Source of the DNA: Myxococcaceae bacterium
Lineage (GTDB): Bacteria; Myxococcota_A; Polyangia; Polyangiales; Ga0077539
DNA: 64,000 bases
NCBI GenBank assembly: GCA_004297725.1
Contig: SCUS01000157.1
Location: forward strand, 18,490-82,489
Direction: 5' to 3'
In this document: positions 41,876 to 51,737 of the stretch, in pieces
Layout of the letters: every line of letters begins with the position of its first letter
How positions within the stretch are numbered: the first letter of the stretch is position 1
Notes under the pieces: generated by a model
The model's database searches: none
What the model was told of the DNA's origin: nothing
The model's input: only the letters and a program-made list of their open reading frames with translations
Translations under genes and position numbers: made by a program

Positions 41876-44800
41876 ATGCGCCAACCGGTGGGGTGGATCG
41901 GCCTGGCCTGCCTCGCGGCTCTCGGTTGCAGCAGCACGGTGACGGACACCCGGTCGTCGCGCGACGCCGCGGTCGACGCGCCCGCCGAAGCGGTGGACTT
42001 CACCCGCCCTCCGCCCGCCCTGAACCCGTGCGACGCGGCTCGCATCGTCGACCTCGACCGCGTAGGCCTCGCGACCGGTCGCGGCCTCGGCGTCGTCTTC
42101 GAACAAACCAACGCGCCGGAGGTGCAGATCGGCCCGACAGCGGGAGGCGCCTGCGCCCGGCTGTACCGCCCGGTGGTGCTGCGCGTGAGGGCGCCGCGCG
42201 CGGGCATGCTCTTCGTCTCGCTCCCGCGACAGCTCGCGCCGACCGCGATCGTGCGCGCCCGCCGGACGGAGCGCTGCGACGCCTCGAACGCGGCCATCGC
42301 GTGCGACGCGCCCACGCCCTACTGCGTGAGCGAGGCCCTCTGCGGCGAGCTGCTCGGCGCCGTCGCCGACGGCCAGATGGTCGACGTCGCGATCGGCCTG
42401 GAGACCTCCCACCCACGCGGGCTGCTGGTGACCCCGGGCCGGGTCGCGGTCTCGGTGGCGGTGCTCCCGACGCTGCCCGCGGGGGCTGTCTGCGACGATC
42501 GGCAGGGGCTGAGCCTCTGCGCGGCGGGGCTCGTCTGCAACCCCCGCGGCATCGGCACCGCGACGGCCCGCTGCGGCCACCCTGGCGGCCCTGGCGACCG
42601 GTGCGACCTCGTCCGCTGCGGCGCCGGGCTGCGGTGCGAGGGCGCCCACTGCGTCTCGCCCCTCGCCCCGGGCGCGCGCTGTATCCCTCGCAGCACCACC
42701 GCGCGGTGCGCGTCGCCTGCCGAGTGCGTACGCCGCGGGGAGGCGTTCGTGTGCGCGCTCGGCGGCTCCGAGGGGGCCCGGTGCGACTCGTCCAACGCCG
42801 ACGGCGTCGGGTCGTGCGAGCCGGGCCTCGCCTGCGACGCCACGGACAGCTGCTCGCCGCCGGGCAACCGCACCGGGGTCTGCGACGCGACGCGCGCCTG
42901 CGCGGCGGGGTCGCGCTGCGTGCCGGGCAACCCGGCGCGATGCGTTCCGCCGGGCTTCGCGGGCGGGTCGTGCGTCCGGGAGGGCGAGCGGCTCACCTGC
43001 GCCGAGGGCCTAGTGTGCGCGCGCAGCTCGAACACGGTGTGCGTGCCCGCGCTCGCCGCAGGCGCCGCCTGCGAGGTCGACAACCTCGGCGGCCCGGAGT
43101 GCGGCCCGGGCCTGGTCTGCTCGTTCAGGCGCTGCGCCGTCACTGGCGCGGCCGAGCAGCCCTGCACCCAGACCGGCCGCCAGCAGGACTGCGTCGCGCC
43201 GCTCACGTGCAACGCCTACCGCTGCTCGCTCGGCCCCGGCGAGGGCGAGCGCTGCACGGTGCGCGGCGCGTGCCGGCCGCCGCTGCGCTGCGACGCCTGG
43301 GTCTGCCGCACCCCCGGCGGCCCCGGCGCTCTCTGCCGGGAGCGCGCCCCGCGCTGTGACGAGGGCCTCGGGTGCTCCGACGATCGCTGCCGTCCGGCCT
43401 CCGCCGTGGGCACGCCGTGCTCGTCCGACCCGAGCGTCTGCACCGAGCCGCTCCGCTGCTCGTTCGCCTACGACGGGACCCACCGCTGCTACGCGCAGGG
43501 GGGCACCCCGTGCGGCCGCGGCTGCGCGGCGGGCACGGTGTGTCGCGAGGGGGAGTGCGTCGTGGATGGCCGGTGCGAGCGCGCGCGAGTGGCCGACTCG
43601 CAGCCCTGCGGCGACGGCCGCTACTGCCTCCCGGCAAGCGACGGGACGCTCGCCTGCCTCCCGTCCGGCGTGCTCGGCGGGCGGTGCCGCGCCGACCGAC
43701 CGGCGCCCTGCGACCAGGGCTTGATCTGCGCGGTCGGACAGTGCGTCCCGCTGCTGGCCGAGGGCGCCGGGTGCCGCCTCGATCTCTGGCAGCGCGGCGC
43801 CTGCGGGTCGGGCCTCGTCTGCGCCCCGCCCGACGGGTGCGCCGGGAAGAGCGGGATGTGCGCGTGGCCGGGCGCCCCCGCCGGGGTCGTCGGCCGCTGC
43901 CGCCCCGTGCCCGCGCCCGGAACGGTCGGCGGTGACTGCCGCCGCGCTCCCGACGGCGCGGCCCGCTGCGACGGCGAGCTCACGTGCGACGCCCTCACCC
44001 TGCGATGCGCGGCGGCCTCGACGACGGAGGCCTGCGTGCCACCGACGGCGGTGTGTCCCGAAGGGACGGCGTGCGGGCCGGAGCCGGAGGTCGGGCTGCG
44101 CTGCGTGGCCGCGGGGGCCAACGGGCAGCCGTGCCGCGCGGACGCGGTGCGACCCTGCGACGACGGGCTGCGGTGCGGTGCGATGGGCTGCGCCCCGGTC
44201 GGGCGCGAGGGCGACCTCTGCGGAGCGGAGCACCCGCTCTGGTGCGAGCCGGGCTTCGAGTGCCGCAGCACGAACACCCCGCCGGGCCTCAATCGTTGCG
44301 CACGCGTGGGCGTCGAGGGGACGCCATGCGGCGGGGCCGACGTGCAGACCTGCGAGCGTGGGTTCGCGTGCCGAGGCGCGGTGTGCATGCGCGCTCTCGC
44401 CGAGGGGGCCGAGTGCGTCGAGGGCGGGCCGCCTTGCGAGAGCGGCACGGGCTGCGCGCGCGGCGCGGTGACGCCGCGGGTGTGCGTCCCGCTCCTGAGC
44501 CTCGGGGCGCCGTGCCTCGACGCCTCGGGATGCGGCGCCGGGCTGACCTGCGGCGGCCGCGCGTGCGTCCCGCTGCGCTTCGCGGGCGAGGCGTGTGACC
44601 CCGCCGCGCGCCGGGACGGCTGCGAGGAGGACTTCGCCTGCGAGGAGGGCGTCTGCCGGGCGCCGGGCGAAGGCTCCGCGTGCGCGAACGGCCGCTGCCG
44701 GGAGGGGACGCGCTGCGTCCGTGACCAGTGCGTGCGCCTGCGCGAGCCCGCCGAGGCCTGCTCGCCGACCGACGCGCGCACCACCTGCCGCGACGACAGC

Positions 44801-44926
44801 GCGTGCGCGATGGACGTCTGCCGCGTGCTCGGCAGCCGAGGAGCGCTCTGCCGGAGGGGACCCGACGCGCCGCCCTGCGACGACGGGCTGCGGTGCGACG
44901 TGGTCGCCGACCGCTGTGTTCCTTGA
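41876..44926 (+). CDS. Large Cys-rich repeat lipoprotein
   Basis: A 1016-residue protein. The signal ends in LGC; a short linker and an N-terminal beta domain (residues about 50-200) follow. The remaining 800 residues are more than twenty short Dickkopf/EB-like Cys repeats of the pattern C-x-x-G-L-x-C followed by C-V-P/C-R (for example CAAGLVCN, CGAGLRCEGAHC, CDDGLRCGAMGC). Disulfide-rich rods like this are typical of myxobacterial surface proteins. No enzymatic domain. About 264 bp of non-coding sequence precede it. Confidence 0.82.
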   Translation: MRQPVGWIGLACLAALGCSSTVTDTRSSRDAAVDAPAEAVDFTRPPPALNPCDAARIVDLDRVGLATGRGLGVVFEQTNAPEVQIGPTAGGACARLYRPVVLRVRAPRAGMLFVSLPRQLAPTAIVRARRTERCDASNAAIACDAPTPYCVSEALCGELLGAVADGQMVDVAIGLETSHPRGLLVTPGRVAVSVAVLPTLPAGAVCDDRQGLSLCAAGLVCNPRGIGTATARCGHPGGPGDRCDLVRCGAGLRCEGAHCVSPLAPGARCIPRSTTARCASPAECVRRGEAFVCALGGSEGARCDSSNADGVGSCEPGLACDATDSCSPPGNRTGVCDATRACAAGSRCVPGNPARCVPPGFAGGSCVREGERLTCAEGLVCARSSNTVCVPALAAGAACEVDNLGGPECGPGLVCSFRRCAVTGAAEQPCTQTGRQQDCVAPLTCNAYRCSLGPGEGERCTVRGACRPPLRCDAWVCRTPGGPGALCRERAPRCDEGLGCSDDRCRPASAVGTPCSSDPSVCTEPLRCSFAYDGTHRCYAQGGTPCGRGCAAGTVCREGECVVDGRCERARVADSQPCGDGRYCLPASDGTLACLPSGVLGGRCRADRPAPCDQGLICAVGQCVPLLAEGAGCRLDLWQRGACGSGLVCAPPDGCAGKSGMCAWPGAPAGVVGRCRPVPAPGTVGGDCRRAPDGAARCDGELTCDALTLRCAAASTTEACVPPTAVCPEGTACGPEPEVGLRCVAAGANGQPCRADAVRPCDDGLRCGAMGCAPVGREGDLCGAEHPLWCEPGFECRSTNTPPGLNRCARVGVEGTPCGGADVQTCERGFACRGAVCMRALAEGAECVEGGPPCESGTGCARGAVTPRVCVPLLSLGAPCLDASGCGAGLTCGGRACVPLRFAGEACDPAARRDGCEEDFACEEGVCRAPGEGSACANGRCREGTRCVRDQCVRLREPAEACSPTDARTTCRDDSACAMDVCRVLGSRGALCRRGPDAPPCDDGLRCDVVADRCVP

Positions 44927-45006
44927 GCGGGCGATGGCGCGATTGCAGCGGAGCGGCTCACCGTGTGGCTGAAGGCCGCGGGCGAAGGGGATAGGGGTAG
45001 GCGTCG

Positions 45007-45480
45007 ATGTGGAGGAGCCTTGTTGCGTGGGTCCTGGTGGTCGGCCTCGCGTGGTCGGCGTGGTTGGGCGCGGGTCAGCTGTACGCGTGGGAGTACAGCG
45101 TCGGGCACTTCGCCTTCGCGCGGGTCGGGGCGCCCGCGCTGCACTTCGTGCTGGGCGGCCTGGGCGTCGCGCTCGACGTCGTCGCGGTGCTGGCGTTGCT
45201 GCTGCCGCGGCCGCGCGGCTTCGGGGTGGTGCTGGGCGCGCTGATCTTCGGGCTGGCCCACGACCTCGTGTCGCTCCGTCTCGTCTCGGCCGACCTCGAC
45301 GGCGCGCGGCGCGTCTACGCCGCGGGACGCGTGGAGCAGGGCTCGATCGCGAGCGAGGCGGCGCTCGACGCGCTGTTCAGTCCAGCGGGGCAGCACCAGC
45401 TGGCGACGATCGCGTTCTTGTTCGCGTTGGCAGGGATGGCGCTGCTGATCGTGATCCGGCCGTACTTCGAGCCGCGCTGA
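45007..45480 (+). CDS. Four-helix membrane protein, unknown
   Basis: A 157-residue protein beginning MWRSLVAWVLVVGLAWSAWL with about four membrane helices (the others at LHFVLGGLGVALDVVAVLAL, FGVVLGALIFGLAHDLVSL and LATIAFLFALAGMALLIVI). It follows the large Cys-rich lipoprotein by 80 bp on the same strand. No family recognised. Confidence 0.68.
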   Translation: MWRSLVAWVLVVGLAWSAWLGAGQLYAWEYSVGHFAFARVGAPALHFVLGGLGVALDVVAVLALLLPRPRGFGVVLGALIFGLAHDLVSLRLVSADLDGARRVYAAGRVEQGSIASEAALDALFSPAGQHQLATIAFLFALAGMALLIVIRPYFEPR

Positions 45481-46058
45481 CACTATCGGAGCCGTGAGGG
45501 TGGTCGAGCGCCCAGAGCTGCCGGTCCAGCGCCGGGAGCGGTGATCGACGCCGTCGTCCAGAGAGACGCGCGACAGCGCGCCTTCGCGAGACGCCCAAGG
45601 AGGACACGGAAGACCACTCCCTCGACCCTCCAGACAAGGGTGCCGGATGCAACATCCAGTAGACGGTTTCACCCAGCGCAAATCAACCGCGGGAGGTGCG
45701 GCCGTCGCCTCCGATGGGGATGCGCGGGCCCAGGTAGCGCGGGCGCGGCGTCGCGAACGTCTGGAAGGCAGCCTTCATCCTCGCGCCGACCTCGCGCACG
45801 TTGTGTCCGCCGGGGCGTGCGCGCTACGCGCAGTGACGTTCGACCAGTACAGGATCCACGTGGCCGAAGGATGCCGACCCAGCTACGAGGCGCGCAGGAC
45901 GATGGACAACCTCGCCACCCTGCATCCCGAGCGCGTGCACTTCATCCCTCGCGTCGATGAGCGACGGGCGTCGGCCTCATCCGCTCACCGACCCTGTCCT
46001 GCGACCGAGCGAGAAGCACCTCGCACTCATGCGAACTCGAGGGCGCTGCCATGGGCGT
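45481..46058. other. 578-bp gap with possible gene tail
   Basis: On the minus strand a short frame ending at 45683-45685 reads NVREVGARMKAAFQTFATPR, then PRYLGPRIPIGGDGRTSRG. It looks like the C-terminal tail of a protein, but I do not recognise it and an in-frame stop lies at about 45827. The rest of the gap shows no convincing gene, RNA or repeat. Confidence 0.3.
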
Positions 46059-47312
46059 TCACCACACGACCGCGACCGGTGCGTCGTGACCGTCGGCGGT
46101 CCCGTCGCCGAGCTGGCCCTGGGAGTTCGGACCCCAGCATCGCAGGGAGTTGTCCCGCAGCCGGGCGCACGCGTGCCGGATGCTCGTCGACACCTCGACG
46201 ACCCCGGTGAGCCCTTCGACCTCGGCGGGACCGACCTCCTGGTAGCCCCAGCAGCGCACGGTGGTGTCGGCGAGCAGTGCGCAGGAGCGCAGCCCCGTCG
46301 AGAGCTGCGTCGCGTCGCGCAGCCCGCTGACGTCGGTGGGGAGATTACGATCCATGCGCGACCCGTCGCCGAGCTGCCCGTTCGTGTTCATTCCCCAGCA
46401 CTGCACTGCGCCGCCACGTCGCCGCGCGCAGGAGAAGAAGACGCCCGCGTAGATCTCCGCCGCGTCCGCCAGGCCGACGACCTCGACCGGAGTGCGCGAG
46501 CTGTGGTCGGTCCCGTCACCGAGCTGTCCGTTGAAGTTCATCCCCCAGCAGGTGGCCTGCCCGCGGGCGTCTCGGGCGCACGAGTGGAAATCACCCACCG
46601 AGACCTGCGCGATGTCGTGCAGCGTCGGCACCCGGGCCGGAGTCGGCTGAAGTTCGACCGACGCATCGAGCCCGAGCTGCCCCACGCCGTTGTCTCCCCA
46701 ACAGCGGACCGTGCCATCGCCGATCAGCGCGCACGCCGACATCGCACGTGCGCTGATCTGCACCACGTCGTGGAGCCCGTCGATGACCGTGGGCGTGAGG
46801 TGCCGCGGGCCGTTCGACACCCGCGACACACCGAGGTCCGTGCCCCAGCACTGCGCGGTGCCGTCCAGCATCCACGCGCAGGCGCTCAGGTAGCCCGTCG
46901 CGATGCCCGCGGCGCCGCGCAGTCCTGCCACCGGGGCAGGCGTCGAGCGCGCGGTGGTGGTCCCGTCGCCGAGCTGGCCCTGGTCGTTGCCGCCCCAGCA
47001 CCAGACCGTCGTATCGGTGAGGAGCGCGCAGGTATACCAGCCCCCCACGGCGACATGCGCCACCCCGATGCACGACCCGCGGACGCAGATCGGGCGCCCC
47101 TCGGGACACCGATCGGGGCACACCGGGGACATCTCCATCGGGACGTCGACGGCGCCCGCGTCACCCGCCGTCGCGGACTCGAGCGCGATGGGCCCGTCGA
47201 CGGGGGCGACGTCGTCCACGCCGCCGTCGTCCGTGGCAGTCGTGACGACCCGGCCACACGCGACCGTCGCGCCCAACAGCGCCACGAGCGCTGTCGTCGC
47301 GGCCGTCTTCAT
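46059..47312 (-). CDS. RCC1-repeat lipoprotein (second of three)
   Basis: A 417-residue protein from ATG 47312: signal MKTAATTALVALLGATVAC with a VAC lipobox, an Asp-rich linker, a small Cys unit (CPDRCPEGRPICVRGSC) and seven RCC1-type units (CALLTDTTVWCWGGNDQGQL, CALIGDGTVRCWGDNGVGQL, CARRRGGAVQCWGMNTNGQL and others). Seven blades fit a closed beta-propeller. A longer frame to 48038 is antisense to the next gene. Surface protein, ligand unknown. Confidence 0.87.
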   Translation of the reverse strand: MKTAATTALVALLGATVACGRVVTTATDDGGVDDVAPVDGPIALESATAGDAGAVDVPMEMSPVCPDRCPEGRPICVRGSCIGVAHVAVGGWYTCALLTDTTVWCWGGNDQGQLGDGTTTARSTPAPVAGLRGAAGIATGYLSACAWMLDGTAQCWGTDLGVSRVSNGPRHLTPTVIDGLHDVVQISARAMSACALIGDGTVRCWGDNGVGQLGLDASVELQPTPARVPTLHDIAQVSVGDFHSCARDARGQATCWGMNFNGQLGDGTDHSSRTPVEVVGLADAAEIYAGVFFSCARRRGGAVQCWGMNTNGQLGDGSRMDRNLPTDVSGLRDATQLSTGLRSCALLADTTVRCWGYQEVGPAEVEGLTGVVEVSTSIRHACARLRDNSLRCWGPNSQGQLGDGTADGHDAPVAVVW

Positions 47313-47516
47313 CGGATTGCGAGCCCCCACGCCGCCATTACCGCACGCTACGACGAACATCGCGGGTCGGGCCAGTGACCGAGGCGCAGCGGCCGTTGCT
47401 GCGCGCCGCGCAGGGGATCCGCCGAGGATGCGGAACCGTCGCAGCCTGCGGTGAAGACCGGGCCCACGATGGCACAGCTCCAACGGAATCCTCGCGAATC
47501 GAGAGAGGCACGGACG

Positions 47517-48419
47517 ATGCTCTGCCCCTGTACCGTGACGACCCTTCCTCGCTCCGGTTCGTCCGTCGTCCTCGCAGCGCTCCTTGCCTCTGGCTGCGGA
47601 GGAGACCTCATCGGTCCGTCGGACGCGGGCTCCGTCAGGCCCCTGGACTGCTCGGTCATCGGGTGTGGCGAGAGCATCCGCCTCCCCGGACTGGTGACCC
47701 TTTCCGGCGCGGAGATGCGAGCCATCACGGTGTACCTCTGCCGCAACAGCACCTGCGTCATGGGCACCCCTGCGCGCCTGCCCGAGCAGCCCGCCGTGGG
47801 CGTCGGCTGCGAGCTGCCGCCCGACGCCAACGGCCATTGCGTCGTCTGGAACGTCTCCCCCGATCGTTACCGTCTCGACGTGGCGTTCGGCGACTCGATC
47901 GGTGCGCGCGACGGAGACACCTTCGTGGTGCGGGTCTCCCACCCGCCCTCCGGTACCGTGCTCGCCGAGGCGGCGGAGAGCGTCCGCTACACGACGTCCA
48001 CACCCAACGGCCCGTCGTGCGGGCCGGTCTGTCACCACGCCACGCTCACTCCGATCACGCGCGCTCTGCCTGGGGCCGACGGCGGCGGCTGCTCGATGAA
48101 CCGCTGCGAGGCCGCGCCGCTGGTCGCGCTAGGCACTACCCTGCGCCTCAACACCTGCGGCTGCGCGATCGCCCCCGCGGACATCTGCGGCGGTGCCCAC
48201 CCGCGGGCGTTCTTTCGGGTCGACGCGCCGCTGGGCGAACCGCTTCATTTCACGACGGGGACCGCGCAGATCACCGCCTGGGACCAGTGCGGCGACCCGG
48301 CGCCGGCCCAATGCGGCGGGCTCTCGGGCAGCTTCGTCACGACCCGGAACGAGACCCGGCTGTTCGGCGTAGAGCGCTTCACCGAGTGCGGCGAGGTCGC
48401 GATCACGGTCACCCGCTGA
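47517..48419 (+). CDS. Lipoprotein of unknown function
   Basis: A 300-residue protein from ATG 47517 (GTG 47451 also possible). Signal with LASGC lipobox. The mature part has ten or more Cys (CSVIGCGESIRLPG, CRNSTCVMGTPA, CGPVCHHATLTPI, CGCAIAPADICGG) and is predicted beta-rich, ending FTECGEVAITVTR. No family recognised. It is followed immediately by the NIDO fragment at 48440. Confidence 0.7.
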   Translation: MLCPCTVTTLPRSGSSVVLAALLASGCGGDLIGPSDAGSVRPLDCSVIGCGESIRLPGLVTLSGAEMRAITVYLCRNSTCVMGTPARLPEQPAVGVGCELPPDANGHCVVWNVSPDRYRLDVAFGDSIGARDGDTFVVRVSHPPSGTVLAEAAESVRYTTSTPNGPSCGPVCHHATLTPITRALPGADGGGCSMNRCEAAPLVALGTTLRLNTCGCAIAPADICGGAHPRAFFRVDAPLGEPLHFTTGTAQITAWDQCGDPAPAQCGGLSGSFVTTRNETRLFGVERFTECGEVAITVTR

Positions 48420-48439
48420 GCGCGCCTTCGAGCGCTGCG

Positions 48440-48777
48440 GCCGTGAGCGCGAGCACGGAGACGGCATGGCGACCCGGAGGCGTGGAGCCGGCGCGGCAGC
48501 CGCAGCCCCCGTCAACGAGACGACCGGAGGAGGGCGCACTCGCGTCGAGGGGAGCCGCCCCGTCGGGCGCGTCCCTGATGCTGGGGAGGGAGCCGAGGTC
48601 CGCGACGGCGCCCGCGTCGACCGGAGGAGGCGCGCGGGGCACAGCGTCCGTCAGGGCCGCACGTGAGCCCGTCGGGGCAGGGCTCGCACTCGAAGCGACG
48701 GATGCAGGAGCCCAACGTCGGGGAGCACGGGTCGACATCGCAGAGGCCGGGTGTGCGGGAGATCGGGAGGCAGAGGT
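48440..48777 (-). pseudogene. Duplicated 3' fragment of the NIDO/MYXO-CTERM gene
   Basis: This block matches 27371-27710 with about nine in ten bases identical by eye. It covers the last Cys unit (CIRRFECEPCPDGLTCG), the linker and the MYXO-CTERM motif (GGCGCRAGS). A net 2-bp deletion near 48630 shifts the frame between the Cys unit and the tail, so it cannot encode the original protein. It abuts an antitoxin-like fragment at its 5' side. Confidence 0.82.
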
Positions 48778-49017
48778 TGTCGCTCTGGTGCGCATCACCC
48801 GCGGGTCGGCGCCGTAGAGCCCTGATCCGGTACCGCGGAGTGAAGCGAGGCGTGGAGTGTCAGCGCGATGCGCCTGCTCGACATCGACGATCGGAACCAC
48901 CGCAGCGTACGGCTTCCCCCGCTTCGTGATGTTGGTCGATTCGCCGCGATGCGCGCGGTCGAGCAGCTCGGTCCGGTTCATCCGGGCCTGTTCCGATCCG
49001 GCGCGATGCGGCTTCAC
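48778..49017 (-). pseudogene. Phd-type antitoxin, C-terminus replaced
   Basis: From GTG 49017 the frame reads VKPHRAGSEQARMNRTELLD, then RAHRGESTNITKRGKPYAAV, then VPIVDVEQ, and later LASLRGTGSGLYGADPRVM. ELLDRAHRGES-x-x-ITKRGKP-x-A-VVP is the Phd/YefM antitoxin signature, and the GSGLYG tail is the usual toxin-binding end. The frame then enters the NIDO fragment at 48777 and runs on to 48409, and no toxin gene follows. The duplicated block therefore seems to have landed at the end of the antitoxin and removed its toxin. Confidence 0.6.
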
Positions 49018-49155
49018 GGTGACCTCGATGCAGACCCTACGGTCTGTACGGTGTCGTTGCAGGCGCGCGGGGATGATGTTCGTGCTGGGCCCCCTGACGG
49101 GGCGTCGGCGGCCATGTGAGACTCGGCGCTTCCTTGGCCTTCGTGGGAGGTGACC

Positions 49156-50400
49156 ATGTGGTCGATGCGCAACGGTCTGCGGGTGGGCTTCCTCCTCGTG
49201 TCGTCGCTCGGGACGCTCCGCGAGGGCTGGTGTCGTAGCTGCGACAGCTGCTCGTCGTCGCGCTCGTCGGGCTGCTCGGGGGGATCGTCGGGCAGCGCCT
49301 CGGGCTGCGGCTCGCCGATCACCGACGCCTGCGGTCACCCGGGCGAGCCGTGCTGCCCCTCCGACTCCGGCGGCGCCGCCACCTGCCTCGGCGCGACGCG
49401 CTGCGCGGCGGGCGTGTGCGAGAGCTCGGCGTGCGGCGCCGCGGGCAACGAGTGTTGCGCCGGCTCGCAGTGCGACCCCGGGCTGAACTGCCGGTCCAGC
49501 CCGGGCGGCGGCGCGCGGCTGTGCCTGGCGTGCGGGGCGCGCGGGCAACGCTGCTGCGCGGGCCTCCCCAACGGCGGCTGTCAGGACGGGATGCAGTGCC
49601 TCGGCGACGAGTGCACCGCCTGCGGGGGCACCGGCCAGCCGTGCTGCGACGGCAGATGCGCCGCGGGCCGCGTGTGCAACCTCGGGGTGTGCTCGAGCTG
49701 CGGCGTCGCGAACACCCCCTGCTGCAACTTCGGCTGCGGCGCCGACCTGGAGTGCGTGCTCGGCGTGAGGAACGAACCCCTCTGCCGCGCGTGCGGCCAC
49801 GACGACGAGCCCTGCTGCGGGCAGGTCGATTGCCAGGGCGGGCGGCTCTGCCTGAGCAGCCGACGGTGCTCGTCGCTCGCCGACCCCTGCGGCGCGACGG
49901 GCCAGCGCTGCTGCCCGGGATCGGCATGCTCCGGCTCGCTGGTGTGCGCCCCGGAGCCCGATGGTGATGCGAGCGTGAGGGACGCCGACGGGACGGACGC
50001 GACGCTGGACGCCGACGGGACCGACGCCGCGCTGGACGTCGGCCTGGACGCCCACCGGATGGACGCGGGCGCCGTGGACGCAGACCACGACGTGGAGGTG
50101 GCGGACGTCGGACCCCTCGATGCGGAGGACGCCCACGACGTCGCGGATGCCGTCGACGTGGTGGACGCGAACGCGGTCCGCCGGGTGTGCCAGCCCTGCG
50201 GCGACGAGGGTCAGCCGTGCTGCGCCGAGGAAACGTGCTCGTCGATCATGACCTGCGTGTCCGAGGACATCCCGCGCTGCCGTCCGTGCGGAACGCCGGG
50301 CCGCCGCTGCTGCGGCGACGCCGGGACGTGCCGCGGCGCCGCCCGATGCGTCGTCGACGGGGGCCGCGTCTGCGAGTCGACCGCCGACGCCGCTCAGTGA
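49156..50400 (+). CDS. Secreted Cys-rich protein with Asp/Ala linker
   Basis: A 414-residue protein from ATG 49156, chosen for GGGAGGT 4 bp upstream (GTG 49150 is possible). The N-terminus is weakly hydrophobic (LRVGFLLVSSLGTLREG) followed by Ser/Cys-rich sequence. Eight to nine units with a CC motif follow (CGHPGEPCCPS, CGAAGNECCAGSQC, CGGTGQPCCDGRC), interrupted by a linker of about 75 residues dominated by Asp/Ala/Val, and then two more CC units (CGDEGQPCCAEETC, CGTPGRRCCGDAGTC). Probably surface-exposed; function unknown. Confidence 0.72.
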   Translation: MWSMRNGLRVGFLLVSSLGTLREGWCRSCDSCSSSRSSGCSGGSSGSASGCGSPITDACGHPGEPCCPSDSGGAATCLGATRCAAGVCESSACGAAGNECCAGSQCDPGLNCRSSPGGGARLCLACGARGQRCCAGLPNGGCQDGMQCLGDECTACGGTGQPCCDGRCAAGRVCNLGVCSSCGVANTPCCNFGCGADLECVLGVRNEPLCRACGHDDEPCCGQVDCQGGRLCLSSRRCSSLADPCGATGQRCCPGSACSGSLVCAPEPDGDASVRDADGTDATLDADGTDAALDVGLDAHRMDAGAVDADHDVEVADVGPLDAEDAHDVADAVDVVDANAVRRVCQPCGDEGQPCCAEETCSSIMTCVSEDIPRCRPCGTPGRRCCGDAGTCRGAARCVVDGGRVCESTADAAQ

Positions 50401-50551
50401 CCGTCGCCTTCGAGCGATCGGCCCCCGAGGTATGCTCCGGCGATGACGCGGCCCTGGCTCCGGCGTGCGCTTCGCCGGGGCGCTCCACGCACGTGCTGCG
50501 CGAGGTCGATGGACTTCATGATCGACACGCTGGCCTCGCGGCGCGGGTCCA

Positions 50552-51634
50552 TCACCCGAGCGACGCCGCGAGGAGCCGGTGGAAGTGGTGCACGCCGGTC
50601 TCCTTCGTGGGCGAGTAGCGGCCGCGCTTCGCGAGCGACGCGCGCATCCCCTGCTGCGACGCCACGACCACCGCCTCGTCCTCCATCTCGACCTGGTCGA
50701 GGCCGCCGCCCGCGCCCTTGGCGCGCAGCGATTCGTCCCAGGTCCAGGCGCGAAACAGCACGCGGGTGCGTTGCGCTCCGACGGGCTGAACCACGTTGAG
50801 CGAGAGCCCCCACGGGTAGAAGTTCAACATCATGTTGGGGAACACCCACGCGTAGAAGGCGGCCACGCGCGTGCCCTCGTCGGGGTGCCCCGGCGGGAGC
50901 GCGAAGGCCACGTCGTCGGCGCGGCGGGCGAAGGCGAGCTGGAGGGTTCCCCAGGGGCACAGCTCGGTGCGGTAGTCGTCGTAGCCGATGGCGTCGTTGA
51001 GCGCGGGGTGCACGAAGGGGATGTGCAGCCCTTCGAGGTAGTTGTCGCAGTAGAGCATCCAGCTCGCGCCGAACTCGTAGTCGCGATCGGCCCCGGGCGC
51101 GCGGGCGAGGCGGTCGAGGGCGAGCGATCCGACGCGGGCGTCGATCTGCGCGAGGGTCTCGGCGAGCGGCGCCGCGGGGGAGAGCGAGACGAAATCGAGC
51201 GGCCCCCAGCGCGCGAGGGCGACCGCCGCGAGGTCGTCGTCGGTGGAGGGGAAGCCCGCCGCGCCGCCGAACTCGGGCATCGAGAGGAAGCGCCCGTCGA
51301 GGCCGAAGCGTCGGCCGTGGTAGCGGCAGCGCAGCGAGGCCGCGTTGGCGGCGCACGCGACCACCGGGTGCCCGCGGTGGGTGCACACGTTGGAGAGTAT
51401 CCCCACGACGCCGCGCGCGCGGGTCGCCACCAGCGGCTCGTCGAGGCAGCCGGGAAGCAGCGTGAAGGGCGCCGCGTCGCCGTCGCGCGGGACGGCCGCG
51501 GCCTCGGGGCACCACTGCCAGCTCCGCGCGAAGACGCGCTCGCGGAGGCGCGCGAAGAGGGCCGCGTCTCCGTAGGCCGACGGGGGGAGCGAGCGCGCGC
51601 GGCGAATGTCGGGGTCGATGTCGAAGGGCTCCAT
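50552..51634 (-). CDS. Rieske-type aromatic-ring-hydroxylating oxygenase alpha subunit
   Basis: A 360-residue protein from ATG 51634, with GGAG upstream. The Rieske [2Fe-2S] ligands are clear: CTHRGHP (Cys 84, His 86) and CRYHGRRF (Cys 103, His 106). The mononuclear iron site is in DNYLEGLHIPFVH (His 204, His 209). This group includes choline, carnitine and glycine-betaine monooxygenases; the substrate cannot be assigned. The cognate reductase is not in the window. Its 5' end overlaps no gene, but the next gene starts divergently 104 bp away. Confidence 0.9.
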   Translation of the reverse strand: MEPFDIDPDIRRARSLPPSAYGDAALFARLRERVFARSWQWCPEAAAVPRDGDAAPFTLLPGCLDEPLVATRARGVVGILSNVCTHRGHPVVACAANAASLRCRYHGRRFGLDGRFLSMPEFGGAAGFPSTDDDLAAVALARWGPLDFVSLSPAAPLAETLAQIDARVGSLALDRLARAPGADRDYEFGASWMLYCDNYLEGLHIPFVHPALNDAIGYDDYRTELCPWGTLQLAFARRADDVAFALPPGHPDEGTRVAAFYAWVFPNMMLNFYPWGLSLNVVQPVGAQRTRVLFRAWTWDESLRAKGAGGGLDQVEMEDEAVVVASQQGMRASLAKRGRYSPTKETGVHHFHRLLAASLG

Positions 51635-51737
51635 CGGGGGCTCCGACGGTGCCACAGGTGAAGGAGCGCGGCGCTCCCATCGTGGCGCCGCGTGGGGGCA
51701 GCATCGCCGCCCGAAGGGATCATGGCGCGCGGCGGGG

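Noticed and set aside
43621..45681. Long minus-strand ORF of 686 codons
   Set aside because: It is antisense to the Cys-rich lipoprotein at 41876; Arg/Ser/Pro/Gln/His-rich composition is typical of shadow frames in very GC-rich DNA.
48409..50136. Minus-strand ORF of 575 codons as one protein
   Set aside because: It strings together antisense of the 49156 Cys-rich gene, the Phd antitoxin and the NIDO fragment; only the latter two are real, as separate relics.
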